A stretch of DNA of 64,000 bases, taken from Mesorhizobium sp. LHD-90. GTDB lineage: Bacteria > Pseudomonadota > Alphaproteobacteria > Rhizobiales > Rhizobiaceae. Within the stretch, counting starts at the first letter, position 1, and each line of letters starts with the position of its first letter. The notes under the pieces are model-generated. The model had not been told where the DNA came from and ran no database searches. It worked only from the letters and a program-made list of their open reading frames with translations. Location: the NCBI RefSeq assembly GCF_030929505.1, contig NZ_JAVFVV010000016.1, positions 95,208-159,207 on the forward strand, in the 5' to 3' direction. A program made the position numbers and the translations under genes. Shown piece by piece: positions 56,127-64,000 of this stretch.

Positions 56127-56672
56127 TCAATCCACCCGGGTCCTGTCGTCCGTCTTTCGCTGCCGGAGCGCGGCGCGATCGATCGCGGTCGGATGGCCGT
56201 GCTCGTCATAAGGGTGCTTGAAGTCGAAGGCGAAAGCGCTGGCCCCATGGTCGTGAAGGTGCTCGAGCCGGGCGACGCCTTCCGCCCATAGCGGCATGCG
56301 GTCCGGCTCGACCCACCACAGCACGTAAGGCGGCCATTGTGGCTCGACGAACCAGTCGCGGGCATGGCGCAAGGTTTCACCGTGGAAACCCGCATAAGAA
56401 AATGCCATGAGGGAACCGAGATCGCGCCAGAGCGACAGCGTCGACGGGGCCCATCCGTCGCCGTGATCGACATGGAAGCGCGGATAAACCTGCCTGCCCC
56501 AGCTTGGCGGGCCGGGCTCGTCGGCATAGCCCGACCGCGCGACAAAGCCGCCGCTTTGTTCGGCGGCGGCGAAGTTCCGGTCGTTGCGGTCGTGGAATCC
56601 CTGGATGCTTGGATGATCGGCGCGCTGCCGGAACATACCGAAATTGTAAATGGCAAGACTTTTGCCACGCAT
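56127..56672 (-). CDS. DUF3291 domain-containing protein
   Basis: This 181-residue protein is typical of DUF3291: AIYNFGMFRQRADHPSIQGFHDRN near the N-terminus, SLWRDLGSLMAFSYAGFHGETLRHARDWF in the middle, and WWVEPDRMPLWAEGVARLEHLHDHG. The fold resembles a dimeric alpha-beta barrel of the EthD or antibiotic biosynthesis monooxygenase sort; function is unknown. The start MRGKSLAIYN at 56672 is preceded by AAGGTGAC. It converges with the SDR gene, 3 bases apart. Confidence 0.8.
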   Translation of the reverse strand: MRGKSLAIYNFGMFRQRADHPSIQGFHDRNDRNFAAAEQSGGFVARSGYADEPGPPSWGRQVYPRFHVDHGDGWAPSTLSLWRDLGSLMAFSYAGFHGETLRHARDWFVEPQWPPYVLWWVEPDRMPLWAEGVARLEHLHDHGASAFAFDFKHPYDEHGHPTAIDRAALRQRKTDDRTRVD

Positions 56673-56750
56673 TGCGTCACCTTGCGGGAGTAGTTTGAAG
56701 GGAAAAAGCGGTCCGAAGACCACCGGACGGGCTGGAGTGGATTGGCTCGT

Positions 56751-57626
56751 CTACCGGCCGTTGTTGCGCAGGAACTTGCGGAAAACGAAGCCGCGCTTGC
56801 CCTTGTAGATGATCTCGCACCATGAGGCGCAGGACACCACCTGCACGTCCACCCTGCCGGGCACGGTGCCGAGCACGCCGCCACGGTCGTCCGGCTTGGC
56901 TCGCATGGTTACGGAGCGTACCGTCTTGCCTGGGCGGCCGACGCTGGCCGTCTTCTTTTCGGCCTGCTGTTCCGCCTGGCCGGTGACGTCGGGCGCCGGC
57001 GTGGCTATCGGAATGGCGGCGGTCGCCGCTTCGTCGGCGCCGCCTTCGTCGTCGGTAGCATAGGCGGTGGCGATGGTCGGGGGGGCGGTCTTGTCCGCGG
57101 TTTCGCCCTCTTCAGCGGAAGCTTCGACGCGGGCCGTCTTGGCGGCGCCGGCCGCCGCATGTCCGCTCGTCGCGGCGATCCAGCGGGGATCGGTCGGGTC
57201 CAGCGGTTCGACATCCATCGCGGTGGCGGCGGCCGCGTCCGGCGCTGCGGCTTCGACAGGCTCGGGCTTCGCGGCGGCGGCCGGTCTCGCCTCGGCGGCG
57301 GGCTGGACGCGCGCTGCGATCTCGGTGGAAACAGTCTCGGCCGGGGCGTCGGTCTCGGTATTCGGTGCGGTTGCCGCCGTGGCGGATTCGGCCGCCACGC
57401 TCGGGGCTGCCTCGACGCGCGCAACGATCTGGTCGGCGGCATCGGAAGGCAGAGCCAGCCAGATGGCGGTGCCTGCAAGTCCCAGCATGGCGATCGAGCC
57501 GATACCGGCGACGATCAGATGCGACCTCTCCACGAGCCGGCGCCAGACCGACGGCCGCACGTCATAATGCAAATCCAGCGACACGCGCCGGGTCTTGGAC
57601 TTGCCGGAGCCGAACCAGCCCTTCAA
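56751..57626 (-). CDS. Membrane-anchored SH3-domain protein
   Basis: This 291-residue protein has a cytoplasmic N-terminus of about 35 residues, one membrane segment (HLIVAGIGSIAMLGLAGTAIWLAL, about 35-58), and a long Ala/Glu/Pro-rich periplasmic linker with little order. A C-terminal bacterial SH3 domain at about 225-291 has TVRSVTMRAKPDDRGGVLGTVP and CASWCEIIYKGKRGFVFRKFL, close to SH3_3 type. The start is TTG at 57626, preceded by GGAGAGG. It may bind peptidoglycan and contribute to envelope upkeep. Confidence 0.82.
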   Translation of the reverse strand: MKGWFGSGKSKTRRVSLDLHYDVRPSVWRRLVERSHLIVAGIGSIAMLGLAGTAIWLALPSDAADQIVARVEAAPSVAAESATAATAPNTETDAPAETVSTEIAARVQPAAEARPAAAAKPEPVEAAAPDAAAATAMDVEPLDPTDPRWIAATSGHAAAGAAKTARVEASAEEGETADKTAPPTIATAYATDDEGGADEAATAAIPIATPAPDVTGQAEQQAEKKTASVGRPGKTVRSVTMRAKPDDRGGVLGTVPGRVDVQVVSCASWCEIIYKGKRGFVFRKFLRNNGR

Positions 57627-58158
57627 CGCAAACCTCTCCGCGCTTGCCGATCTTGATGCGGCTTCACGCCTTGGAAATTCACCTATGCCGAACGCCGTTT
57701 CGGCATGACAGAGAACCCAGCCAGCATCACCTCCCTGAACAGGCTGGTCCTACCACTCTGGACGAAGATTGTGGCATCTCTGCGCCCAAGAACCCATTTT
57801 CCACCAGGAAGAGGGTGAAAAGGGCCGTCTTGAATAGACCCTTCAGCGACGAAAACGCAATCCCGCATGGCGGTCAAGGGCTTTCGGACGGGACAATTTC
57901 GCCGGAACGTGTCGCGCGCCGTTGCCGAAGCGTGGAAACACATCGGCGCCCATTTTGTCAGCGGCGCCTGCGCGGCGACGCCAGGCAACGAGGACGGGTG
58001 CCGATGCAGAAGGGGCTGCGTCTATCGGATCGCAGGTCACGACCGGCTCGAACCGCGGAAGCGCATCGAAGAGCAGCGCGAGACTCTGACGACGCTGATC
58101 TCGGAAAACTGGGGATACGCGGGCCCGAGGCAGGTGGAACGGCCGACCTGGTCCGGGA
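57627..58158. other. Intergenic region without a supportable gene
   Basis: This 532-base stretch separates the SH3-protein start from the oxidase stop. Frames of about 60-110 codons exist on both strands, none with a recognisable domain. It should hold the promoter of the SH3-protein gene. I see no RNA gene or clear repeat. Confidence 0.45.
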
Positions 58159-59445
58159 TCAAATCCGGTCGCGCAGCGCGAACCAGTTGAGAGCCAGGAA
58201 CAGCAGCGGCGAGCGGAAACGCGTCCCGCCGGGAAAAGCCGGGATCTTCAACTCCTCGAACAGTTTCAGCCGGTCGCGGTTGCCGGCGACGGTTTCGGCG
58301 TAAAGCTTGCCGACGAAGTTGGACAACATGACGCCATGGCCGGAATAGCCGCCGGCCGAAATCACGTTCGGCATCACCTCGCGCACGAACGGTTTTCGCG
58401 GCATCGTGATGCCGACATAGCCGCCCCAGCCATGGGTGATCTCGATGTCCTTGAGATCGGGATAGAGTTCGGTGATCTGCCGGCGGATGTGGATGTGGAT
58501 GTCCTTCGGGTCTTTCACCCCATAGATCTCGCGCCCGCCGAACAAAAGCTCGCCGGTCTTCACGCGGCGAAAATAGCGCACGACGAAGCGCGAATCCGAC
58601 ACCGACTCGCCCCCCGGCAGCACCGGGCTGTCGTCGCCGAGCGGCACGGTCGCGCCGATGAAGGAGCCGATCGGCATGATGTGCGAGGCCGTCGACTTTT
58701 CCAGGTCGCCGGAATAGGCGTCGATCGCGAGCAGGCATTTTTGCGCCGTCACCGTGCCGCGCGCGGTCGACACGACCACCTTGCCGCCATTGGTCCTGAC
58801 GCCTGTCACCCGGCTGTTCTCGAACAGTTGCGCGCCGGCCTCGGCGGCAACCCGCGCCGTGCCGATCACCAGCTTGAGCGGATGGATGTGGCCGGTGCCG
58901 GTGTCGCGCACGCCGCCGTAGTATTGGGTCGAGCCCAGCCGCTCGGCGGTCTCGGCAGCGTCCATGTATTTCATGTGCGGATAGTTGAACCGCGTCGTCA
59001 TCGCCTCGGCATGTTCGAGGAATTCCGGCAACTCGCGCTTCTTGTGGGCGACGTTCATGTGACCGGGGCGGAAATCGATGTCGATCTTGTTGACCGAGGC
59101 GAATTCCAGCAGATGCGCCTTTGCCTCTTCGGCGAGGTCGAACAGAGCCTTGGCGCGGGTGAAACCGTATTCGGCCTCCAGTTCCTCCGCGCCGGCGCGC
59201 TGGCCTGTGCCGAACTGCCCGCCATTGCGTCCCGACGCGCCGTCGCCGAAGCGATACGCTTCCAGCAGCACGACGTTCGCACCCGTCTTGGCGAGATGCG
59301 CGGCCGCCGACAGGCCGGTGAAACCGCCGCCCACGATGACGACCTCACAGGTTCGGTCGCCGTCGAGCGACGGGTATTCCGGTCGCGGGCCGGCGGTGTC
59401 TTCGTACCAGGAATAGCCGGGGGAGATGGGGGATTGGTAGGTCAT
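58159..59445 (-). CDS. FAD-dependent amine oxidoreductase, PuuB-like
   Basis: This 428-residue DAO-family flavoprotein resembles gamma-glutamylputrescine oxidase, which removes the amine after gamma-glutamylation of putrescine. The dinucleotide site VVIVGGGFTGLSAAAHLAKTG is near residue 34, and DGASGRNGGQFGTGQR is the conserved flavin contact. ITHGWGGYVGITMPRKPFV and AGGYSGHGVMLSNFVGKL form the C-terminal FAD site. It is read with the PuuA-like ligase gene upstream, with a ParE-type pair between them. An alternative is another gamma-glutamyl- or sarcosine-like substrate. Confidence 0.85.
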   Translation of the reverse strand: MTYQSPISPGYSWYEDTAGPRPEYPSLDGDRTCEVVIVGGGFTGLSAAAHLAKTGANVVLLEAYRFGDGASGRNGGQFGTGQRAGAEELEAEYGFTRAKALFDLAEEAKAHLLEFASVNKIDIDFRPGHMNVAHKKRELPEFLEHAEAMTTRFNYPHMKYMDAAETAERLGSTQYYGGVRDTGTGHIHPLKLVIGTARVAAEAGAQLFENSRVTGVRTNGGKVVVSTARGTVTAQKCLLAIDAYSGDLEKSTASHIMPIGSFIGATVPLGDDSPVLPGGESVSDSRFVVRYFRRVKTGELLFGGREIYGVKDPKDIHIHIRRQITELYPDLKDIEITHGWGGYVGITMPRKPFVREVMPNVISAGGYSGHGVMLSNFVGKLYAETVAGNRDRLKLFEELKIPAFPGGTRFRSPLLFLALNWFALRDRI

Positions 59446-59469
59446 TGCAGCGTCTTGCTTGAAGGTTGG

Positions 59470-59760
59470 CTAATCGAATTTCTCGGGCCATTCGCGCGCG
59501 GCGTGAACAACGGCAAGAATCTCGACGTTTTCGAGTATCCGATAGACGACGATATAGGATGTGCGGGCAAGCACCAGTTCGCGTGTTTTCGCCACGCGCC
59601 CCGTGCGACCGATCCTGGGGTTTGCCGACAGCATCTGCTCCGTGCGATCGATCAGGCTGTTGACGAGGCGGTGGGCTGCTCTTGGACTTTCCTTGGCAAT
59701 GTGATCCTGAATTTCGTCGAGGTGGCTGAGCGCCGGAAGCGTCCAGACGACCAGCATCAC
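59470..59760 (-). CDS. ParE/RelE-family toxin
   Basis: This 96-residue protein of the type II toxin superfamily shows LPALSHLDEIQDHIAKESP, LIDRTEQMLSANPRIGRTGRV and ELVLARTSYIVVYRI, with VVHAAREWPEKF at the end. This agrees with ParE more than with ribosome-dependent RelE. The ATG overlaps the antitoxin stop as ATGA. The target (gyrase or mRNA) cannot be told. Confidence 0.9.
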   Translation of the reverse strand: MMLVVWTLPALSHLDEIQDHIAKESPRAAHRLVNSLIDRTEQMLSANPRIGRTGRVAKTRELVLARTSYIVVYRILENVEILAVVHAAREWPEKFD

Positions 59761-59993
59761 GACGGACGGTATTTGTTGCGTACCCTCTCGATGTCGGCAC
59801 GCTTGGCAAATTCTCCACGATCTGCCGCGGCGATGCCCTCAGCCACCTTGTCCAGGAACTGCTCCTGCCAATCGAGCGAGTGACCATGCTCCAAGGCATC
59901 GGCGATCACCTCGGCGGCGGTCAGATTGGATCGAGCAGCGATCGCATCGACGCGCGCACGCAGTTCTGGTGCGATTTCGAGCTTGGATGTCAT
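59757..59993 (-). CDS. Ribbon-helix-helix antitoxin of the ParDE/RelBE pair
   Basis: This 78-residue protein has a short N-terminal ribbon (KLEIAPELRARVDAIAARSNLTAAEVIADALEHG) typical of the CopG/ParD DNA-binding fold. The C-terminal helix (WQEQFLDKVAEGIAAADRG) would bind the toxin. The start is ATG 59993 (MTSKLEIAPE). It lies between the ligase and the oxidase genes, on the same strand. Confidence 0.88.
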   Translation of the reverse strand: MTSKLEIAPELRARVDAIAARSNLTAAEVIADALEHGHSLDWQEQFLDKVAEGIAAADRGEFAKRADIERVRNKYRPS

Positions 59994-60051
59994 CACCGAT
60001 TTATCGCATCGTCTATCCGGTTTGGGAATGGCGTCACGGGCTCGCGTACTC

Positions 60052-61488
60052 TCACACATTCAGCAGCAAATACTCCCGCTCCCACGGGGAAATCACTTCC
60101 ATGAACGTCTCGAACTCGGCGCGCTTGATCGCCGCGTAGGTCGAGGCGAACGACGCGCCCAGCATGTCGCGAAGATCCTCGTCGGCCTCGAACAGGTCGA
60201 CCGCCTCCAGCAGGCCGCGCGGCAGGTCGATCTCGTCCTCGTTGACCGTGGTGCCGACCGGCGCGTCGGGCTCGATCTTGCGCATCATGCCGATCAGCCC
60301 GCAGGCGAGCGACGCCGCCAGCGCCAGATAGGGATTGGCGTCGGACGACGGGATGCGGTTCTCGACGCGCCGCGCCGCCGGGTCCGAACGCGGCACGCGG
60401 AAGGCCGTGGTGCGGTTGTCGTAGCCCCATTTGGTGTTGACCGGGGCCGAGGCCGCCTGGGTCAATCGGCGGTAGGAATTCACATAGGGCGCAAACATCA
60501 CCAGCGCGCTCGGCACGTGCTTCTGCATGCCGCCGATGAAATGCCGGAAGGCGTCGGTTTCCGCGCCATCCTCGCCGGTGAAGATGTTCCTGCCGGTCTT
60601 CTTGTCGATGATCGACTGGTGGATGTGCATGGCCGACCCGGGCTGGCCTTGGATCGGCTTGGCCATGAAGGTCGCGTAGGTCTCGTGTTTCAGCGCCGCC
60701 TCGCGGATGGTGCGCTTGAACATGAACACCTGGTCGGCGAGCTCGACCGGATCGCCATGGCGCAGATTGATCTCCAACTGCCCTGCGCCCTCCTCGTGGA
60801 TCAATGTATCGATCTCCAGCCCCTGGCTTTCGGAGAAATGATAGATGTCGTCGATCAGTTCGTCGAACTCGTTGACGCCGGCGATCGAATAACCGGCGCC
60901 GCCGCCGATCGGGCGGCCGGAACGGCCGACGGGCGGCGTTAACGGATAGTCCGGATCGGGATTCTTGCGCACCAGGTAGAATTCGATCTCCGGTGCGACC
61001 ACCGGCTTCAGCCCGCGCTTGCCATAGGCGGCGACGACGCGCTTCAGCACGTTGCGCGGCGTGAATTCGACGCTGCGGCCGTCCTGGTGGACGAGATCGC
61101 AGATGACCTGCGCCGTTGGATCGTCCTCCCACGGCACCACGGAGAGCGTCGAAAGGTCCGGGAGCAATTTCAGGTCGCCGTCATCTTCCGGATAGGCGAA
61201 GCCGTTGCCGTCCTCGGGATAGTCGCCCGAGATCGTCATCATGAACGGCGCCGAGGGCAGCGCCAGCGACGTGTTGGACGTGAACTTCTTCGACGGCATC
61301 ATCTTGCCGCGGGCGACACCTGCCTGGTCGGGCGTGATGCATTCGATATCCTCGATGCCGCGCCATTCGAGCCACTCGCTGACCTGTTTCCAGTTGTTCA
61401 CCCCGCGAAGGTTCTTGACATAGGAGGGCACACGGCTACGGCCCGCGCGACCTGCGGGGCGGACTTCCTTTTTTTCAGGCGGCATCAA
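60052..61488 (-). CDS. Glutamine synthetase-like gamma-glutamyl-polyamine ligase, PuuA-like
   Basis: This 478-residue enzyme of the GS-I fold would couple glutamate to an amine such as putrescine using ATP. VVAPEIEFYLV, EEGAGQLEINLRHGDPVELAD and ATFMAKPIQGQPGSAMHIHQS are the metal and ATP-binding motifs, with ARRVENRIPSSDANPYLALAAS near the end. The length agrees with PuuA (about 472). Its role in polyamine use is supported by the PuuB-like gene downstream. Start ATG 61488 or the next codon. Its first 14 bases overlap an SMR remnant. Confidence 0.86.
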   Translation of the reverse strand: MMPPEKKEVRPAGRAGRSRVPSYVKNLRGVNNWKQVSEWLEWRGIEDIECITPDQAGVARGKMMPSKKFTSNTSLALPSAPFMMTISGDYPEDGNGFAYPEDDGDLKLLPDLSTLSVVPWEDDPTAQVICDLVHQDGRSVEFTPRNVLKRVVAAYGKRGLKPVVAPEIEFYLVRKNPDPDYPLTPPVGRSGRPIGGGAGYSIAGVNEFDELIDDIYHFSESQGLEIDTLIHEEGAGQLEINLRHGDPVELADQVFMFKRTIREAALKHETYATFMAKPIQGQPGSAMHIHQSIIDKKTGRNIFTGEDGAETDAFRHFIGGMQKHVPSALVMFAPYVNSYRRLTQAASAPVNTKWGYDNRTTAFRVPRSDPAARRVENRIPSSDANPYLALAASLACGLIGMMRKIEPDAPVGTTVNEDEIDLPRGLLEAVDLFEADEDLRDMLGASFASTYAAIKRAEFETFMEVISPWEREYLLLNV

Positions 61489-61684
61489 TCACCAGAATGT
61501 TGCGATCTTCGAAGTATAGCCGCGCAAATTGAACAAAGGAAAGGGGCCTGGTCCCGCAAGTCAATTGAGAACGTCGATGTCCGCCACAAGCCTTGCGGCC
61601 ATCGGCATATTTCATGGACACGGCCCAGGCGGCGTCGAGCAACCCGGCCGTGATCAACAACGTCCATACGACGTCGTTGGTCAA
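61475..61684 (-). pseudogene. Remnant of an SMR-family (SugE/EmrE) transporter gene
   Basis: The first 29 residues of this 69-codon frame (61598-61684) read like the N-terminus of SugE/EmrE-type proteins, with LLITAGLLDAAWAVSMKYADG including the conserved membrane Asp/Trp/Lys-Tyr pattern. After that the frame becomes unrelated and ends inside the ligase gene, so the other three membrane segments are gone. It is read as a truncated relic. Confidence 0.55.
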
Positions 61685-61691
61685 GGCAGCA

Positions 61692-62414
61692 TCATGCGGC
61701 GAGCCTCAGGAGATGAGCGTCGTGGACGACGAGGAACTGGCGGAGACGCTCGGGATAGTTGCTCTGCACGGCCTGAGTGACGCTAGGCCTCTCCGCGAGC
61801 GCGGCGCGCCAGCGAGTGATCTTCGGCATGTCGCGGAAGAGCGTCGGCATGCCGATCTCCTCAAACACGTCGAAATAGCGGAAGATCGGCGCGAAGACTG
61901 CGTCGACCAGCGAAAAATCGTCGCCGCCAAAGAAAGGACCGTCTCCGAGTTCGGTTTCGATACGGGCGAATTTGTCGATCAGGGCTGCCCGCCTGGTTTC
62001 GTACCCCTCGGGTTCCCTGGCGGTTTCCAGGCCCCACAGGTCGGTAAGGATCGACGATCCGAACTCGATCCAGCCGCGACGGCGCGCACGCGCCAACGGA
62101 TCGATGGGGTGAAGCCGGACGCCGGCCTGCGTCTCCTCCAGATATTCGCAAATGACGGCGCTCTCGAACAGCACGGCCTCGCTGCTGTCGTCTTGCCGCA
62201 CAATCAGCAGGGGCACCTTGCCGAGCGGAGACAGCGCCGTGAACCAACCGGGCTTCGCGGCAAGATCGATGTAAACACGGTCGAAGGCGACACCTTTCTC
62301 GGCAAGCGCTATGGCGGCGCGCTGTACGAAGGGGCAAAGGTGATGGCTGACGAGCGTCAACGCCGGCTTGTTTTTGCCGGCAACGCCGCCGGCGATCCGA
62401 GACTGGGCGGTCAC
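61692..62414 (-). CDS. Glutathione S-transferase family protein
   Basis: This 240-residue enzyme has an N-terminal thioredoxin-fold domain with TLVSHHLCPFVQRAAIALAEKGV, where the Cys-Pro-Phe motif resembles Omega/Beta-type GSTs, and GKVPLLIVRQDDSSEAVLFESAVICEYLEE as glutathione-binding part. The C-terminal helical domain follows from about residue 95. The start is taken as GTG 62414, with AGGAG 8 bases before it; the ATG at 62444 lies inside an operator palindrome. It is divergent from a MarR gene that probably represses it. Confidence 0.87.
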   Translation of the reverse strand: MTAQSRIAGGVAGKNKPALTLVSHHLCPFVQRAAIALAEKGVAFDRVYIDLAAKPGWFTALSPLGKVPLLIVRQDDSSEAVLFESAVICEYLEETQAGVRLHPIDPLARARRRGWIEFGSSILTDLWGLETAREPEGYETRRAALIDKFARIETELGDGPFFGGDDFSLVDAVFAPIFRYFDVFEEIGMPTLFRDMPKITRWRAALAERPSVTQAVQSNYPERLRQFLVVHDAHLLRLAA

Positions 62415-62422
62415 TGGGCTTC

Positions 62423-62458
62423 TCCTATAAAGATGCATGTGCATGTATCTTTATAGGA
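62423..62458. promoter_or_regulatory. 36-base palindromic operator between GST and MarR genes
   Basis: TCCTATAAAGAT at 62423-62434 pairs exactly with its complement at 62447-62458, with GCATGT doubled between. A second related site follows. It overlaps an upstream in-frame ATG of the GST frame and should bind the MarR protein, controlling both directions. Confidence 0.65.
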
Positions 62459-62478
62459 GGCTTGCGGATGCTGTCAAT

Positions 62479-62498
62479 ATAGATGTAATTGCATCTAT
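62479..62498. promoter_or_regulatory. Second palindromic operator overlapping the marR start codon
   Basis: ATAGATGTAA and TTGCATCTAT form an inverted repeat with one mismatch and share AGATGYA with the first site. Its last two bases are the first two of the marR ATG, so bound repressor would block initiation or the message may be leaderless. Confidence 0.6.
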
Positions 62499-62958
62499 GT
62501 CCCGTCGCTCCTTCACCACCCGCAAACCGGCGCTGCTGTCAGAGGTCGTGGAACTTGCCTGGGTACGGCTGATGCGCAGCCAGCGCAGGATTTTCGAATC
62601 CATCGAGCGCGACCTTCAGGCGGAGGGCTGTCCGCCGCTCGCCTGGTACGACGTCATGCTGGAACTCGACCGCGCGGAGGACGGGCGACTGCGTCCCATG
62701 GAGATCGAAAGGCGGACGCTGTTCGCGCAGCCCAACCTGTCGCGCATGATCGCGCGGCTTGAGCGGGAAGGACTGGTGCGCCGCGAGGCGTTCAGCGACG
62801 ACGGCCGTGGCCACTGGGTCGTGATCACCGAGCAGGGGCGACGCAAGCGCGCCGCCATGTGGGAGATCTACGGCGCGGCGATCGAAAAACATCTCGGAGC
62901 GAGGCTGACGGATGGCGAGGCTGAACACCTGGCAGACCTGCTTGCAAAGCTGGTCTGA
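62497..62958 (+). CDS. MarR-family regulator divergent from GST
   Basis: This 153-residue MarR protein shows LAWYDVMLELDRAEDGRLRPMEIERRTLFAQPNLSRMIARLEREGLVRR as helix-turn-helix and SDDGRGHWVVITEQG as beta wing. The ATG 62497 is the first methionine after the operators; a good ribosome site at 62455-62460 serves only a tiny ORF at 62468. It probably represses itself and the GST gene until a xenobiotic or phenolic ligand appears. Confidence 0.87.
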   Translation: MSRRSFTTRKPALLSEVVELAWVRLMRSQRRIFESIERDLQAEGCPPLAWYDVMLELDRAEDGRLRPMEIERRTLFAQPNLSRMIARLEREGLVRREAFSDDGRGHWVVITEQGRRKRAAMWEIYGAAIEKHLGARLTDGEAEHLADLLAKLV

Positions 62959-63039
62959 GGCATTCGCCGCACGGCATATCATGGCCGGAGGTTGCACGGG
63001 CGACCCATGCGCCCACTGTGCTGGCAGCGGCGATCCCGC

Positions 63040-63186
63040 TAGGGTCTGTTGAGATTCAGGTTTTGAGGAGCCGAAAATGGCGTTTTTCGAGAACCGAAGC
63101 GCAGTGTACGTGGGGGTACATGAGCATCGGAAGCGCAGAAAAGCGTCATTTGCAGGCCCTCAAAACCCGAATATCAACAGACCCTA
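63040..63186. mobile_element. 147-base MITE-like palindromic element
   Basis: The ends begin TAGGGTCTGTTGA and are inverted: outer arms of about 29 bases at 63040-63068 and 63158-63186 match with two mismatches. Inside, AAATGGCGTTTTT near 63075 and AAAAGCGTCATTT near 63139 pair, and TGTAC and GTACA close the centre. The whole unit can fold into a single hairpin and has no gene. This is typical of a miniature inverted-repeat element or a Rhizobiales palindromic unit. Confidence 0.75.
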
Positions 63187-63215
63187 ACCCGACGGTTTCG
63201 AGGTTTGCTTGGGGA

Positions 63216-63671
63216 TCAGGTCGACGCCCGGCTGACGAACCTGTCGACCACGGGCTGCAGCAGTTCGGGCAGGATCGGCTTCGACACAACTGCGTCGACG
63301 ATGCTGGAATGAGCGGGAGCGACTTCGGCGAAGTTGCCGGTGGACAGCAGGATGACTGCGGGCCGGCCTGCCGCCTGCCTGATCTTGCCGAGCGGCGACA
63401 TCAACTTCTCGCAATCCGCGTTGGCGCCGCCGCCGTCGAGGATGACGAGGACAGGCTGCCGGCGGCGAAGGAAGTCCTCGGCGCGCTCCGGCGACTCGGA
63501 CACGGGATGAAGCCCGGAGCGTTCGACGATCTTTGAAACGACGACGGCATTGATTCGCGAGCGCCCAACGACAAGCACCAGCAACGGATCAGCAGGCGCG
63601 TCCTCCGTCGCGAATATTTCGTGTCTGGAAGTTTCCGGCTCCACCCCTGCGCCGGAGATCGTCATCGCCAT
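63216..63671 (-). CDS. Response-regulator receiver-like domain protein
   Basis: This 151-residue protein has an apparent CheY-like receiver without an output domain. LLVLVVGRSRINAVVVSKIVERSGL is the first strand and helix, and PVLVILDGGGANADCEKLM holds the likely phospho-acceptor Asp. VILLSTGN and VVSKPILPELL give the Thr/Ser and Lys of the active site. The acidic pair usually found after the first strand is replaced by GRS, so phosphorylation may be weak or absent. The start is not certain (63671 or 63665). Confidence 0.7.
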   Translation of the reverse strand: MAMTISGAGVEPETSRHEIFATEDAPADPLLVLVVGRSRINAVVVSKIVERSGLHPVSESPERAEDFLRRRQPVLVILDGGGANADCEKLMSPLGKIRQAAGRPAVILLSTGNFAEVAPAHSSIVDAVVSKPILPELLQPVVDRFVSRAST

Positions 63672-63963
63672 GCCGACAGCCAGATGTATTTGTTCTTGTT
63701 TTCGCCCGGACTCGCGGCAAGGCGAAGCGGGATCGTCTTCTGGAACGATGCTAGAACATCCGCCTCCGTTCCGCCAGCCGAAATATTGCGCGGTGGAAAA
63801 CCTCCGGACCGTCGGAAAAATGGTATGGCCGCAAGGGCGCGAGCCCATGCGGCCATATGCGGGCTGGCGATGAGGTCTAGCTGTGGGCTTTCAGAAGGTT
63901 GTCCATTCGGACCTGACCGAGGAGACTGGAGTTACCACGCTTCAGATTCGTCGGAGGGTCCGA

Positions 63964-64000
63964 ATGAACATTCATAAGAATGCCCGTCTCACGCCGCTGC
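63964..64000 (+). mobile_element. 5' end of an IS481-family transposase gene, cut by the window end
   Basis: Only the first 12 residues are inside, MNIHKNARLTPL, which match the well-kept N-terminus of IS481-family DDE transposases. GGAGGG at 63953-63958 serves as ribosome site. The left IS end may lie near TGTGGGC at 63882. The rest of the element is outside the window, so intactness cannot be judged. Confidence 0.65.

Noticed and set aside
57683..57988. 101-codon frame on the - strand upstream of the oxidase region
   Set aside because: No ribosome site or domain, and other frames of similar size overlap it.
58336..59883. 515-codon frame on the + strand
   Set aside because: It is antisense to the PuuB-like gene and the toxin gene, both with clear family motifs.

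Overview
The window looks like a chromosomal segment of a GC-rich alphaproteobacterium of the order Hyphomicrobiales, most likely Mesorhizobium or a close relative. The evidence is a zwf-pgl-edd Entner-Doudoroff cluster, exopolysaccharide genes, a PuuA/PuuB-like pair, Rhizobiales-style intergenic palindromes and gene order. The genus is an inference from family resemblance, since there is no rRNA or tRNA gene to anchor it.

Positions 1 to about 24.5 kb are an accessory region that reads as a phage-defence island. After two genes of mobile-element character (a DUF3102-like protein and an unknown Cys-cluster protein) and an iteron-like inverted repeat comes a tightly packed restriction cassette. 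It holds a large helicase-nuclease of the BPTD_3080/type III Res kind, a GmrSD-like DUF262/HNH protein, a long N6-adenine/N4-cytosine type DNA methyltransferase, a small basic protein, and a UvrD-like helicase with a RelE/ParE-like N-terminal domain. Directly after it lies a two-gene Druantia type III system, DruH and DruE, with DruE at 2037 residues. A convergent NYN-OST-HTH putative RNase closes the island. A short stretch resembling a tRNA 3' end at 24473-24495 may mark the right junction.

From 24.5 to 30.9 kb the genes look like core or flexible chromosome: a marR-emrB-emrA efflux operon, a SAF-domain oxidoreductase, a histidine phosphatase and proC. From 30.9 to 40.5 kb there is an exopolysaccharide locus with O-antigen ligase/polymerase, four glycosyltransferase-type proteins, a flippase and a Wzz/GumC-like chain-length protein that has a Pro/Gln/Tyr-rich tail and no kinase domain. 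From 40.6 to 49.4 kb are folD, a GlxA-type regulator, a VWA protein, an SDR divergent from a MarR-GNAT regulator around a perfect operator palindrome, an ABC-F protein with a possible leader peptide, and a vapBC module.

From 49.5 to 57.6 kb are edd, pgl and zwf (Entner-Doudoroff route), an aldehyde dehydrogenase, a large intergenic palindrome, a second SDR, a DUF3291 protein and an SH3-domain membrane protein. From 58.2 to 61.5 kb a putrescine-type catabolic pair (PuuB-like oxidase and PuuA-like ligase) is split by a ParDE/RelBE-type module. The right end has an SMR remnant, a GST/MarR divergent pair with two palindromic operators, a 147-bp MITE-like palindrome, a receiver-domain protein and the first codons of an IS481-family transposase.
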